In this document: positions 1 through 9,174 of the stretch, in pieces | Layout of the letters: each line of letters starts with the position of its first letter | Position numbering within the stretch: position 1 is the first letter of the stretch | DNA from: Modestobacter marinus | Lineage (GTDB): Bacteria > Actinomycetota > Actinomycetes > Mycobacteriales > Geodermatophilaceae | Length of the DNA: 64,000 bases | NCBI RefSeq assembly: GCF_019799945.1 | Contig: NZ_JABGCH010000021.1 | Coordinates: 1 to 64,000, forward strand | Reading direction: 5' to 3' | Program-made: the position numbers and the translations under genes | The notes under the pieces: generated by a model | What the model was told of the DNA's origin: nothing | The model's database searches: none | What the model saw: the letters and a program-made list of their open reading frames with translations, nothing else

Positions 1-725
1 ACGTCGCCGGACGGCCCCCGCATTCTCATCCCCAAGCGCGGCGATCCAAGATCGCCAACCGATACACCTCATGCACTGTCGGGCCAGCGACTCGTTGTGA
101 CGAGTAGATCGGGGCAGCGGCGGTGGGGGTAGGGCTTGGCGCCCTGCGGGGGAAGCGAACCTCCTTCGTCGCCGCCGTCCCTGTCGCCGAGATGGAGGAG
201 GTGTGTCGCTCTTGATCTTGCATGTCTCCAGTGCTGCCAGCGAGCCCTGGGTGGGTGCGTGAAGTCGGTCGCGCGAACGCTCGGGTGGGTTAGCGAGCTT
301 GTCGTTCGGCGAACCGAGGTGTCCCCCAAAGCGGCTCAAGGGACAGGCTCCGAGGTCCCCGGGCCGGACTAATGGGGTCGCCCGGCTGTGCGCGCAGCAG
401 CGGATCTGGTCAGTCCTCGCCGAGTAGCGGGCCTAAACCGCAAGGCCGCCTAGCGGATGACGACCTCGTCGACCGTCAGTTCACCGCGCCGGAGCCGTCC
501 AATGCCGATGTACAGGATCGGCCGCTCTGGCTTGCCCGTCGATATCAACAAGGTGGGGGGACGCCTGTCGTGCCGGCTGAGCGTCGGTCTGATGGATCGG
601 GACTCTTGACGCTTGTGATGTATGGTTCCTCGCTTGACGGTTCGGGTGGAGACCTAGGCAAGACGGTCGCGAGCGACCCGCGTGGACCACTAAGCCGATG
701 CAGGAATGTATATATCAAGATACGG
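1..725. other. No gene recognised (edge of accessory island)
   Basis: No reading frame here has a recognisable product, a good ribosome binding site or a credible length. The stretch contains a short AT-rich patch near 706-722, just beyond the 3' end of the minus-strand gene at 726-1826. It could be intergenic or decayed island DNA. Confidence 0.4.
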
Positions 726-1826
726 TCAGGAGGAAGTGCGCGCAAGCAGGCGATCAGTTAGCTCCACCGTTGCGAGGTACCACCAGAAGAGCCAGTCGAG
801 GAAAACCGGATCGTAATTCGACTGCTGATCGGCCCTGTTGTGACGAATAGCAAATCGATTGGCGATCATAAACAGCGCGTCCTCGTCCTTGCTCAGTAGT
901 TCGGCTTTGAGGACCGCCTTGCGCTCTTCTAGTACTCCCGCCAGGACGAGAACTGCGGAGCGCTTGTCGTGTTCGGTGGCGCCGCGGGCGCGGAAGAGGG
1001 CCATCGCGTGCCTAACGCGGTCGCCGGTCGACTCATCAGTGCGCGCGGCCATGACGTGGCTCAGTTCGGCGCGAGCGTCGTCCGTTGCTGCAATGAGGCG
1101 GCCGCTGTCCTCGCCATCCTCCGCCAGTCTTAGACTTAAGTCGCCGCGATCCAAGAGTTGATTGACTTGCCAAACATAAAGACGCCGTCCAGAGTCGATT
1201 GAGAAGTCGCTGTGGTGCCAACCGCACCCGCCGTAGCTGTGCAACTGCCGCATTCGCGGTCGCGAGACTTGGTCATGCAGCACTTCGATGACGTCGAAAA
1301 AGGTGTCGGTGTCTTCGACAAGTCGCTCAATCCGTAAGGGCCAAAGCTTTGTGACTCCCAACTCCGACTCTAGGATATACGACGGATCTCCAGCGGGGTC
1401 GTCGACACAGTCCTTGCCGAAGGCCATCTCGAAGTATCCGCGCTTGTCCAACTCGTTCACCAACCGCGCGTACTCTCTAACAACTGACGCCATCGGCAGG
1501 CGGCCAGCGACACGACCTTTGCGTCGCTCCGACCAGTAAGGGGGGCGCGTGCTCGCCTCGGGAAGCTGGGGTGCTCGTCGGAGGAGGTTCACGAGAAAAG
1601 CACGCTGCTCGTCAACCCCACGCGGATTTTGGCCGAAACCGGACCGAGCGCGACTGGTGAAGTCGTTGCTTGGCGCACCGCCGAGGAAGGCATCCTCAAG
1701 CAAGAGTACGCAGCGGTCACTCCAGTCGTCGGCGCGGAGCTTTCCTTTGGCATTGACTAGCTCGGCTAGCTCCCTTTGGAACAGGTCAACGGGCCATCTC
1801 AGTCCGTAGTCTCCGCCGTCAAACAT
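726..1826 (-). CDS. Hypothetical protein, possible HEPN-like C-terminus
   Basis: A 366-residue protein starting at ATG and ending in TGA. I do not recognise the family from its N-terminus. The last ~50 residues contain a charged FAIRHNR segment followed by an aromatic helix (LDWLFWWYLATVEL). That layout resembles C-terminal helical domains of abortive-infection and HEPN-type proteins, where an Arg/His motif serves RNase activity; this is inference only. No signal peptide or membrane span is evident. It lies 69 bp downstream of, and on the same strand as, the unknown gene at 1896-2900, so the two may form a pair. Its position in an island next to a tRNA gene fits a defence or mobile-element role, but nothing seen proves one. 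Confidence 0.55.
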   Translation of the reverse strand: MFDGGDYGLRWPVDLFQRELAELVNAKGKLRADDWSDRCVLLLEDAFLGGAPSNDFTSRARSGFGQNPRGVDEQRAFLVNLLRRAPQLPEASTRPPYWSERRKGRVAGRLPMASVVREYARLVNELDKRGYFEMAFGKDCVDDPAGDPSYILESELGVTKLWPLRIERLVEDTDTFFDVIEVLHDQVSRPRMRQLHSYGGCGWHHSDFSIDSGRRLYVWQVNQLLDRGDLSLRLAEDGEDSGRLIAATDDARAELSHVMAARTDESTGDRVRHAMALFRARGATEHDKRSAVLVLAGVLEERKAVLKAELLSKDEDALFMIANRFAIRHNRADQQSNYDPVFLDWLFWWYLATVELTDRLLARTSS

Positions 1827-1895
1827 CCTTGCAAACCCACCTTCGCTGACGAAGAAATTTCACTCGCAGCCCACCTTGAGTATGGGTCATGTGTC

Positions 1896-2900
1896 TCAGG
1901 CTAGAACCAGCACGACTGCATTGCGCTGTACCAATAACCCGAGTTCTGCATCCGCGACAAGAGCGCTGGGCAAGGCTGCCTGGAAGACCGTTTGATCGCA
2001 GCGATCGAGACGCAGGCGACCTGCACTAGTAGAAACTTGCGTCAACAGTGTCGCAACGCGAGCGCTGAGCTGTTGGGTGCGCTTGTCGTGCCGGCCGACC
2101 ACGATGGCTTCATTGGCGCCTCCTATGAAGGCTGCGACGGCGCTCGCCACAAGATTGTGAGTGTAATCCTCGCGATGCAAGCCTCCGAGAATCGGCATGT
2201 CGTGCTGATAGGGTGCCATGAGTTCATGGACCTCGGTATAGGATGCGGTGAACTCGGCGATGCGGAAGAGCTCATTGTCGGATTCCAGCAAGGAGGCCCT
2301 AAGTTCCGCGAGTCCCGGTGGGTTAGCTTCCCAGTCGGCGAATCGTGCAAGCTCCTTCTCGATGACCCAACTGTGCCTGTTCTTCACTTGAAATGTGTCG
2401 ATCTGCCGAACAGTCATCCATGTGTCCCTAGGTCCAGCGGCTAGAAACGAGTACTCCGTCTCGCCAGTGTGGAAGTGTTCGTAAATCGCGCAGACTATGC
2501 GTCTCTGTCGAAGTCGCTCGGGCGTTGGCATGGCGATATCCGGCAGGATTGCCGCTAACGGCTGAGCCGCCGCCGATAGCTCTCTGAGGGCATCGCGGAT
2601 GGCTCTCAGATTGTGAGAAGGCGCGCTCTCATGCTTGTCGGCATTGGCGGCTTCTCGCAGGACATGAACCGCGTCAGTGCGGTGCCATTCGCGATTACGC
2701 AGGTCTTCAGCCATGCGGTGTAGGGAGGCCCTGCTGGTGGCCCACGTTTGTTCGCTCGCCTTGAGGCTTCTCTCCCAAAGAGCAGCACCGTCGCGGGCGA
2801 CCGACCCGACGTCCTCGTCGTCGTATCCCTGCAGCTCAAGCTCATCGAGGCGGCTGGCCAGGGCGGCTGTAGCGGCTTCTAAGTGATCAACAAGACGCAC
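1896..2900 (-). CDS. Hypothetical protein, helical
   Basis: A 334-residue protein with a GTG start at 2900. The N-terminal ~140 residues are rich in Ala, Glu and Arg and look alpha-helical. The middle has aromatic and charged stretches (for example AIYEHFHTGETEYSFL), and the C-terminus is hydrophobic but has no clear membrane helix. I do not recognise a family. It precedes the hypothetical gene at 726-1826 by 69 bp on the same strand, suggesting a two-gene accessory operon. Codon use is less strictly GC3-biased than in the core genes, as expected for acquired DNA. Confidence 0.5.
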   Translation of the reverse strand: MRLVDHLEAATAALASRLDELELQGYDDEDVGSVARDGAALWERSLKASEQTWATSRASLHRMAEDLRNREWHRTDAVHVLREAANADKHESAPSHNLRAIRDALRELSAAAQPLAAILPDIAMPTPERLRQRRIVCAIYEHFHTGETEYSFLAAGPRDTWMTVRQIDTFQVKNRHSWVIEKELARFADWEANPPGLAELRASLLESDNELFRIAEFTASYTEVHELMAPYQHDMPILGGLHREDYTHNLVASAVAAFIGGANEAIVVGRHDKRTQQLSARVATLLTQVSTSAGRLRLDRCDQTVFQAALPSALVADAELGLLVQRNAVVLVLA

Positions 2901-3350
2901 TGATCGTCCCCCCGAGCAACTGTCCGTATGGGACTCGCCGTCAGCTGTCCCACATGGATGCTGTCAGACGCCGTTGTCAATGAGGGCGATGGCCTCCGAG
3001 GTGGGTTGCGCGCCGTCAGTGACGGTGGCCGGATACGTGGCAGCGCCCAGCGGCAAGGCTCCCAGCCTTCGTCACACGGAGCCGGTTCCACATCGTGCAG
3101 ACACCTGACGAGTAGACGCGGGACGTGCATGAGCCGGCGTCGAAGGAGCCCCTCATGCCGCCTCGGCTTCATCGGCTGCGTGGACGGCGGTCCATCACAC
3201 TTATCCGAACGGACAGATGAGAACCTGGAGCGGGGCTTCGACCGAGAGTGATCCTGGTATCAACCTCCCGGTAGCCGCTGCCTGAGCCGCAGCTACCAAC
3301 CAGCGTGCGGCAGTCGACTGCTCGAGACTCTGCCGGGTCCTGTGAACGTC
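2901..3350. other. No intact gene recognised
   Basis: Short open frames exist on both strands, but none carries a recognisable domain or a convincing start. The stretch lies directly upstream of the broken VapC frame, so it may hold the remains of the cognate antitoxin. I could not identify one with confidence. Confidence 0.35.
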
Positions 3351-3604
3351 CTGCCAACCGTTGTGCCCGAGGTCTGCTACCGGCTGAGGAGTGGGGAGGA
3401 CCAGTCGCTAGGGCGTCCGTCCTGCACGACTGCGAGTCGGGGGCATTGCTCCTGGCCGATCTAACCACCGAGGACTGCGCCCGCATGGAGGAGCTGGTTG
3501 AGCAGTCCGCCGACCTTCGCTCTGGCGGTACCGATGCGTTCCTCGTTGCCATCGTCGACCGTCTTGGCGTCCGTAGGATCGCCAAATTTGACGCCGATAC
3601 TTGA
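3351..3604 (+). pseudogene. VapC-type PIN-domain toxin remnant (frameshifted)
   Basis: The C-terminal 50 residues fit the end of VapC/PIN ribonuclease toxins: an ARMEELVEQSADL helix, a GGTDAFLVAIVDRLG segment carrying the conserved acidic residue, and an RRIAKFD strand. The preceding conserved piece (LPTVVPEVCYRL) is in a different reading frame, starting near 3351 and shifting near 3410. The first half of a PIN domain, with the first catalytic Asp, is not recognisable. The gene is therefore truncated and frameshifted and probably inactive. PIN toxins normally pair with a small antitoxin directly upstream; none is intact here. Confidence 0.6.
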
Positions 3605-3683
3605 CCGTCGTGCGGCGAGGCCACATCGCAGGGTGCCCTTCTCCGAAAAGAAAGAAGGTGCTCGGATAGCCCACAAGATCACT

Positions 3684-4940
3684 CTACGCCCACTGCTGCA
3701 AACCCTCGTCGACAGGCAGGACGTCCAAGAGCCTCATGACCTTGGGTGCCACGGGGATGGTGAGTTTCCCCGTCTGCACTGCATCGACGCCCGTCGATGT
3801 TATTTCGTAGTCGAAGGAGATCGTGTCTCCAGCATCGGGAGTCACAAAGATGTGGAAAGCGGACGACTTCTCGTGCCCCAATGGGCGCAGGTCATCGATG
3901 AGCAAGCGAATAACCGGCGGCCCCGGTTGCGACATGTCGACCTGGACCCAGCGGGACCCCGTGTCGATGGGGTCAATGTCGAAATCTGTAAGAGGTGGCA
4001 CGAAAGGGAATATCCTGCCCGGTCGATCTGGCTCTCGGGGGAGCGTGGTGTGGAAACCTTCGCCTCCGTGTATGGCCCAAGCTACTGCCGGATCGGTGGT
4101 GCGCAGCACCATCTGAACGCGGGGGAGGTTGCGAACATCTGGGTTCCTTACCTCCACGACGAGTGATGTGCTTTGGTTCGCCACACGCGTCATGTACACC
4201 TGGAGCAGTCGCTTCCGCGTCTCAGAGAGGTGGTCGGCGATAGCTCGCAGAGCCTCACGTGACCTGTCTTGCATGCTCATGATCTCGCCTCGCCGGTGGA
4301 TCCACTTGTCCTCGGCGTCGGGAGCGAACTGGAGGCGCAGCGCTGGACTTCCCCTATGCGACACAGCGAGGTTTAGTTGAGCGACCTCCGCAGGTCGCCG
4401 GGCAAGGCGCTCCTGCAGCATGTCGAGATCCGCGGCGGTATGAGGAGCCGTGTTGGCGGGACCACGGACGAAGATCGTCCCGGCCGGAGTGATCCTCTTG
4501 CCGTGGTATGCCTGACGAAGCTGCCAGATGTCGTCGCCCCACTGAGGTGGCTCGATCGCGATGACCAGGACTTGCTTGCCTTCCACGGTGATGTACTGCG
4601 GCGACCACTGCGGGTGGCGCACACCCAGGTAGGGGCTCAGCTTGTTGGCGAGGTCGACGCCGTCGATGGTCTCGATCCCTACCAGGTTGCCCGGCTCGGC
4701 GCCGACGACCATGTAACCGACGCCACCGAACTCCGCCGCTGCTTGGGCGACGTGACGGTTGGCCATGCCCAGGATGGTGCGAGCGATCGAGAAGGCCGCT
4801 TCCTTGCTGTTGAGGTCGAGGCTGCTCTTCCACTCGACGCTGCGGCTCTCGTCGTGCTCGCCGGCGGCCACCACCGCCTCGACCAGCCTCTTCAGCTCGG
4901 CAGGGTCTCGGAGGGCTTGGCCCTTCGGTATGTCGAGCAC
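3684..4940 (-). CDS. AlbA_2 / Schlafen-like putative DNA-binding protein
   Basis: A 418-residue cytoplasmic protein. Residues ~30-180 match the AlbA_2 (Schlafen AlbA) layout: an acidic ESRSVEWKSSL start, a helix ending in GMANRHV, a glycine-rich FGGVGYMVVGAE strand-turn, then a LVIAIEPPQW strand and an IFVRGPANT strand that usually closes the domain. The remaining ~235 residues form a beta-rich C-terminal region I do not recognise. AlbA_2 proteins occur as transcription regulators or with mobile and defence elements. Between this gene and the membrane-protein gene upstream (4941-5146) there is a possible fragment of another frame (an AVPKHVHEVEQR-like stretch) that I cannot place. It is probably island cargo. 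Confidence 0.65.
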   Translation of the reverse strand: MLDIPKGQALRDPAELKRLVEAVVAAGEHDESRSVEWKSSLDLNSKEAAFSIARTILGMANRHVAQAAAEFGGVGYMVVGAEPGNLVGIETIDGVDLANKLSPYLGVRHPQWSPQYITVEGKQVLVIAIEPPQWGDDIWQLRQAYHGKRITPAGTIFVRGPANTAPHTAADLDMLQERLARRPAEVAQLNLAVSHRGSPALRLQFAPDAEDKWIHRRGEIMSMQDRSREALRAIADHLSETRKRLLQVYMTRVANQSTSLVVEVRNPDVRNLPRVQMVLRTTDPAVAWAIHGGEGFHTTLPREPDRPGRIFPFVPPLTDFDIDPIDTGSRWVQVDMSQPGPPVIRLLIDDLRPLGHEKSSAFHIFVTPDAGDTISFDYEITSTGVDAVQTGKLTIPVAPKVMRLLDVLPVDEGLQQWA

Positions 4941-5146
4941 AGCACCTCGTTCGGTAGGTAGCGGAACGCCAGCGTACGGCTACCGAGGGCGTCGACGCCG
5001 GGTGTCCTTGGCCGTCCGCTGCTCCACCTCGTGGACGTGCTTGGGCACGGCCAGGGCGAGCAGGGCGCTGAAGGCGTTGTCGGGGGTTTGAGCCGCTCGC
5101 GGATGTCCTGGGCTTGGATTTGTGGACCCGTCCGGCTCGACCCCAC

Positions 5147-6151
5147 TCACGGACGGCCAGGCTCCGACCGTTTTATGAGGTTACCTCCACCCTGTGAGAT
5201 GTTAGCGGGGTCGTCCGTCTCCCGTTCGACGGTCGTGCCGACTGCCGGAGGGACCGACTCTGACTCCTCCGGGGAAAGAAACAAAGAACGTCCTTGCTCG
5301 CTTCGGGCGCCCCAGAAGGCGCGGAACAGTCGAAAGATCTCCGGAAAGAAGGCCACGGTCAGAGTTGCTAGAGCGGCTACGGTCCACCACCCGAGAAACG
5401 TTGACAGGAAGTCATTGACTGGCTTCAAAGAAACGATGGCGAGGGTCATCCCCGTTATAGCAGCCGTCAAGAAGACCAGCCAGTCGGCTGGCGGGCGCCC
5501 CCGCACGGCGGCCAGACAGCCAAGGGCCGCTATAAAAAGAGTGGCCCCCAGTTCGTAGTTGTGAAAGAAGCCCTCGACCAGCGGCGGATTGATTTCCCGA
5601 GACTTCCAAATAGGGAGCACCCATACGCCTCCCACGACCGCGCCGAGCAGCATCGATGACAGGCTGAAGACCAACAAGTTCTTGCTGGTTTCCGATAGAA
5701 GGTGGCGACTCAGGTCCGATGCGCCATTCGACGATCTTGGCTGCGACTCAACAACGAGGAGCAACAGCAAAGCGACGAAGGCGAGAAGCATCACCAGGGG
5801 AGCGGAGACCTCGAACTGGTCGGACAGCAGGTTGAAGGCGATCGCACTGAGGAAGATGGCTCCCACGCGCGTTGCAGCCGCCCTGTTGATCACAACCTCC
5901 AGAGCGTCCAGTGTTAACAGCTTGCCGATAGACGAGCCGAAGGCTGAGCCTATCGGCGGGAGTGCGTCGCGAGCTCCTTCACACGCGGCCCTGCGCCGCG
6001 TCACCGCCGTAGTTTGCCCTCGTTGTCCGTCGCCACGCGCGGACGGCCGGCAATCGAGGTTCAGACGGCCGACGCGCGGGGTGACCCGCCGCCGCAGAGC
6101 GGTCTCGGCGATGGTGACCGTCAGGGAGCTGGCGAGGGAACTGGCCAGCAC
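5147..6151 (-). CDS. Hypothetical multi-pass membrane protein
   Basis: Up to 334 residues; the real start may lie downstream, because the first ~65 residues are Arg-rich and low in conserved character. From about residue 90 there are roughly six hydrophobic segments: FLSAIAFNLL, LVMLLAFVALLLLLVV, LLGAVVGGVWVL, ATLFIAALGCL, LVFLTAAITGMTLAIV and WWTVAALATLTVAFF. A charged cytoplasmic tail follows. I recognise no transporter motif or enzyme residues. It lies alone between decayed sequence and the AlbA_2 gene. The function is unknown. Confidence 0.5.
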   Translation of the reverse strand: MLASSLASSLTVTIAETALRRRVTPRVGRLNLDCRPSARGDGQRGQTTAVTRRRAACEGARDALPPIGSAFGSSIGKLLTLDALEVVINRAAATRVGAIFLSAIAFNLLSDQFEVSAPLVMLLAFVALLLLLVVESQPRSSNGASDLSRHLLSETSKNLLVFSLSSMLLGAVVGGVWVLPIWKSREINPPLVEGFFHNYELGATLFIAALGCLAAVRGRPPADWLVFLTAAITGMTLAIVSLKPVNDFLSTFLGWWTVAALATLTVAFFPEIFRLFRAFWGARSEQGRSLFLSPEESESVPPAVGTTVERETDDPANISQGGGNLIKRSEPGRP

Positions 6152-7110
6152 TCACGTAATGGGGGAGGCTCGAGCGGGGCGCGCGCTGGCAGCAAACAAG
6201 GCGTGTACCTAGAGGGCGTTCTGCTCGATCCCGGGGACCAGTGGCAGAGTGACCTTGTCGACGTACTGGTGCACCCGCTCGATGTACTGCAGCTGGTCAT
6301 CGGTGCGCTTGCTCTGCATCGCCGGGTGGCTGGGCAGCGCCTCCCGCATCGCGCAGGCCGTCGACGTCCTCCTCGACGGCGAGCAGCACTTGCGGCGTCG
6401 ATTGAGCCACTGCTGTCGAGTGAATGGGTGACCCCGCGGGCCGGGGAAAGTGAAGTCTCGATCAGCTCACGTCCGGCTGGTGCTGCTCGTCGTCAGCGCG
6501 GTGCCTGCGCATGCCGATGCCCTTGCCGATGACCCGGCACTCCTGGCCGTCGAGGGTGAGCCGGCCGCACTCCTCGTAGCTGGGATCGTGAGCAAGCGTC
6601 GCCTCGCGGAGACTGCCGCCGGACCCGGGGACGTAGCCAGCCGCGGCCAGACGCTGGGAGTTGCTGCCGGAGCTGACGTTCCGCGGCGGGGTCGAGCAGC
6701 GCAACAGCCAGTACGCGCTCTACGCCGCCGTCTGCATACATGGCGGCCTGCAGCCGGATCTTGCCAGTGACGTCGGCCGGTGGAAGACCCCGTTGCGGAA
6801 TGACGTCCTTGCCGTCGTCAACTACAGCCGCGCCGCAGCCGAGCGCCTCAAGGTGCCGGTGGAGGAGACCGTTGGGCGAATCGCCGCTCGGTAGGGCCTC
6901 CAGGTCGCCGCGTGACCAGTCGTGATCACGGTGAGGCGCTCCGGAGGAACGATCAAGGCTTTCAGCTGGCGTGTCCAGCCGCCCGGCGTGACCCATTCAT
7001 GACCCACGCAGCGGAAAACAGCGGTCCTGAATGGGTTCAAGCGGGCCGTCCGGAGGGTCCTTCAGACCTTCTCCAGCTCGGCTAATAGGCCTTTGACCTG
7101 CGAAAACGCG
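6152..7110. other. Decayed sequence next to tRNA-Gly, no intact gene
   Basis: Several short overlapping frames are present, none convincing. On the minus strand a C-terminal-like stretch (LQYIERVHQYVDKV) ends in a stop at 6209-6211, and another short frame (VTPGGWTRQLKALIV) lies near 6950. I recognise neither. The pattern is that of a degraded end of an integrated element next to the 3' end of tRNA-Gly. I found no long copy of the tRNA 3' end in 1-7110 that would mark an attachment site. Confidence 0.4.
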
Positions 7111-7184
7111 TGGAGCGGGTGACCGGGATCGAACCGGCATGGCCAGCTTGGAAGGCTGGGGCTCTGCCATTGAGCTACACCCGC
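7111..7184 (-). tRNA. tRNA-Gly (anticodon TCC)
   Basis: Read on the minus strand, the sequence folds into a standard cloverleaf. It has a GCGGGTG acceptor pairing with CACCCGC, the anticodon loop CTTCCAA giving TCC, a GTTCGATCC T-loop region, and CCA encoded at the 3' end (7111-7113). The 3' end faces the accessory region at 1-7110, the usual integration side for elements that target tRNA genes. Confidence 0.96.
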
Positions 7185-7246
7185 GTGCACCCGAGGGTGC
7201 CTGGACAGGGTACCGGCACGACCTGGTGCCTACACTCAGCCCGCCA

Positions 7247-7320
7247 CGGGGTGTGGCGCAGCTTGGTAGCGCACCCGCTTTGGGAGCGGGGGGCCGTGGG
7301 TTCAAATCCCGCCACCCCGA
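7247..7320 (+). tRNA. tRNA-Pro (anticodon TGG)
   Basis: A clear cloverleaf with acceptor CGGGGTG pairing with CACCCCG, the anticodon loop TTTGGGA giving TGG, and a GTTCAAATC T-arm. CCA is not encoded after the discriminator A. It is divergent from the tRNA-Gly gene. A TACACT hexamer at 7231-7236 is a candidate -10 box. Confidence 0.96.
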
Positions 7321-7337
7321 CCGTCGAGAGACGTATC

Positions 7338-7375
7338 TAGACTCGTGAGGAGCTGCGGCACCCGTCGGGTGTCGC
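7338..7375 (+). promoter_or_regulatory. Candidate tig promoter and leader hairpin
   Basis: TAGACT at 7338-7343 resembles an actinobacterial -10 box. It is followed at 7355-7375 by a 9-bp hairpin (GCGGCACCC / GGGTGTCGC with a 3-nt loop, one G-T pair) in the presumed 5' leader of tig. The hairpin ends 38 nt before the GTG start. Whether it is regulatory is not known. Confidence 0.4.
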
Positions 7376-7413
7376 CTCCCACCGTCTGTACCCGTCATGA
7401 GGAGCGCCGCGCT

Positions 7414-8886
7414 GTGAAGAGCACCATCGAGAACCTGGGCCCGACCCGGGTCCGGCTCGCGATCGAGGTGCCGTGGAGCGACCTCGACCACGCCTTCGGT
7501 GAGGTCTACAAGGAGCTCCGCAACCAGGTGCGCGTCCCGGGCTTCCGCCCCGGCAAGGTCCCGAACCGGGTCCTCGACCAGCGCGTCGGCCGTCCCGCCG
7601 TCCTCGAGCAGGTCGTCCAGCACGCCGTTCCGGAGGTCTACTCCGAGGCCGTGCGGGAGAACCAGGTCCGCGTCATCAGCCAGCCCGAGGTCGAGGTCAC
7701 CCGCCTCGAGGACGGCGAGTCCCTGACCTTCACCGCCGAGGTCGACGTCGCCCCGCAGCTCGAGCTGCCCGTGCTCGACTCCCTGGCCGTGACCGTCGAG
7801 GACGTCGAGGTCACCGACGAGGAGATCGACCAGCAGGTCTCCGTCATGCGCGAGCGCTTCGCCACCCTCTCCGGCGTCGAGCGCGCGGCCGGGGACGGCG
7901 ACTATGTCTCCATCGACCTCGAGGCCACGCTCGACGGCGAGGTCCTCGAGGACGGCAGCACCACCGGCATGTCCTACGAGGTCGGCTCCGGCAACCTGAT
8001 GGCTGGCCTGGACGACGCCGTCCGCGGGCTGTCCGCCGACGGCACCGCCACCTTCACCACCCCGCTGCTCTCCGGCCCGAACGCCGGCGAGGAGGCCGAG
8101 GTCACCGTGACCGTCCGGTCGGTGAAGGCCAAGGAGCTGCCCGAGCTGGACGACGAGTTCGCCACCATGGCCAGCGAGTTCGACACCCTCGACGAGCTGC
8201 GCGACGACGTCCGCACCCGGCTCGCCCGCACCAAGGTCCTGCAGCAGGGCGCCCAGGCCCGCGACAAGCTGGTCGAGCAGCTGCTCGAGGCCACCGAGAT
8301 CCCGGTGCCGGAGAAGCTCGTCGAGCAGGAGCTCTCGTGGCGCAGCCAGGCCATGGAGCGCGAGCTCGAGCAGGCCGGCATGGACTGGGACGCCTACTTC
8401 TCCGCCGCCGGCATCGAGAGCCGTGAGGCCTACGACGCCGAGACCCGGGAGAACGTCGAGCGCGCGGTCAAGACCCAGTTCCTGCTCGACGCGATCGCCG
8501 ACGCCCGCGAGGTCACCGTCGACAACGAGGATCTCTCGGCGCAGATCATGGCTCAGGCCCAGCGCAACCGGATGAGCCCGGAGCAGTACGCCCAGCAGCT
8601 GCAGCAGGGCGGCAACATCGCCGACTTCGTCGCCGACGTCCGCCGCACCAAGGCGCTGGCCCAGCTGCTCGAGGAGGCGACGATCACCGACGCCTCGGGC
8701 AACGTCGTCGACCTGGAGGCACTGCGCCCGAAGACCGTGTCGGCAGGCGACGACGCCGAGGCAGACGAGGCCGAGGACGACGAGGGCGAGGACCCGACGG
8801 CCGCCGAGGCCACCGAGGTCGAGGCCACCGACGCGGCCGTCGCCGACACCGACGAGGACGCCGCCCCGGTCGCCGACAAGGCCTGA
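7414..8886 (+). CDS. tig: Trigger factor, ribosome-associated chaperone
   Basis: The first chaperone to meet nascent chains at the ribosome exit tunnel, with a prolyl isomerase domain. The 490-residue product has the N-terminal ribosome-binding domain with the signature FRPGKVP (~49-55), an FKBP-type PPIase domain (~155-245), and the helical C-terminal chaperone arms (~250-430). It ends in an Asp/Glu/Ala-rich tail of about 60 residues that exceeds the typical bacterial protein and is common in actinobacteria. The GTG start at 7414 was chosen because GAGGAG lies ~12 nt upstream and the protein then begins VKSTIENLGPTRVRL, the conserved N-terminus. It precedes clpP1-clpP2-clpX, the usual order, linking folding with proteolysis. 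Confidence 0.97.
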   Translation: MKSTIENLGPTRVRLAIEVPWSDLDHAFGEVYKELRNQVRVPGFRPGKVPNRVLDQRVGRPAVLEQVVQHAVPEVYSEAVRENQVRVISQPEVEVTRLEDGESLTFTAEVDVAPQLELPVLDSLAVTVEDVEVTDEEIDQQVSVMRERFATLSGVERAAGDGDYVSIDLEATLDGEVLEDGSTTGMSYEVGSGNLMAGLDDAVRGLSADGTATFTTPLLSGPNAGEEAEVTVTVRSVKAKELPELDDEFATMASEFDTLDELRDDVRTRLARTKVLQQGAQARDKLVEQLLEATEIPVPEKLVEQELSWRSQAMERELEQAGMDWDAYFSAAGIESREAYDAETRENVERAVKTQFLLDAIADAREVTVDNEDLSAQIMAQAQRNRMSPEQYAQQLQQGGNIADFVADVRRTKALAQLLEEATITDASGNVVDLEALRPKTVSAGDDAEADEAEDDEGEDPTAAEATEVEATDAAVADTDEDAAPVADKA

Positions 8887-8897
8887 CCCACCCCCTC

Positions 8898-8934
8898 GAC
8901 GCCGCCCGCACCCTCCCCGGGTGCGGGCGGCGTC
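8898..8934 (+). terminator. Strong hairpin after tig
   Basis: A perfect 16-bp inverted repeat (GACGCCGCCCGCACCC and its complement) with a TCCCC loop, 11 bp after the tig stop. There is no long T-run, as is normal in high-GC actinobacteria. Confidence 0.85.
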
Positions 8935-9174
8935 GTCGTTCCCGGCCGCACGACGCGCGACCCGGATGCGCCCACGGCGAACACCGGCCCCGACCGGGAA
9001 GATGGGTCGGGGGTGCGCGTTAGGGTCGACGTGACACCGACGCCATCACCGCACCCGAGTCCGGACGCCCCCGGCGCCCGCCTCGTCGGCGAGGACGTCG
9101 AGCGCACCCGAGTCCCCGACCCACCCGTTCCACGACACAGACTGCCGCGCAGTCCTACGGAGGTCACCGAACCC

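Noticed and set aside
6220-6235. Possible attachment-site copy of the tRNA-Gly T-arm (TCGATCCCGG)
   Set aside because: Only ~10 matching bases; the flanks diverge, so it is expected by chance.
9013-9174. N-terminal extension of clpP1 from 9013
   Set aside because: GGAGG is correctly spaced for the GTG at 9175 and the extension is Pro/Arg-rich and unlike ClpP.
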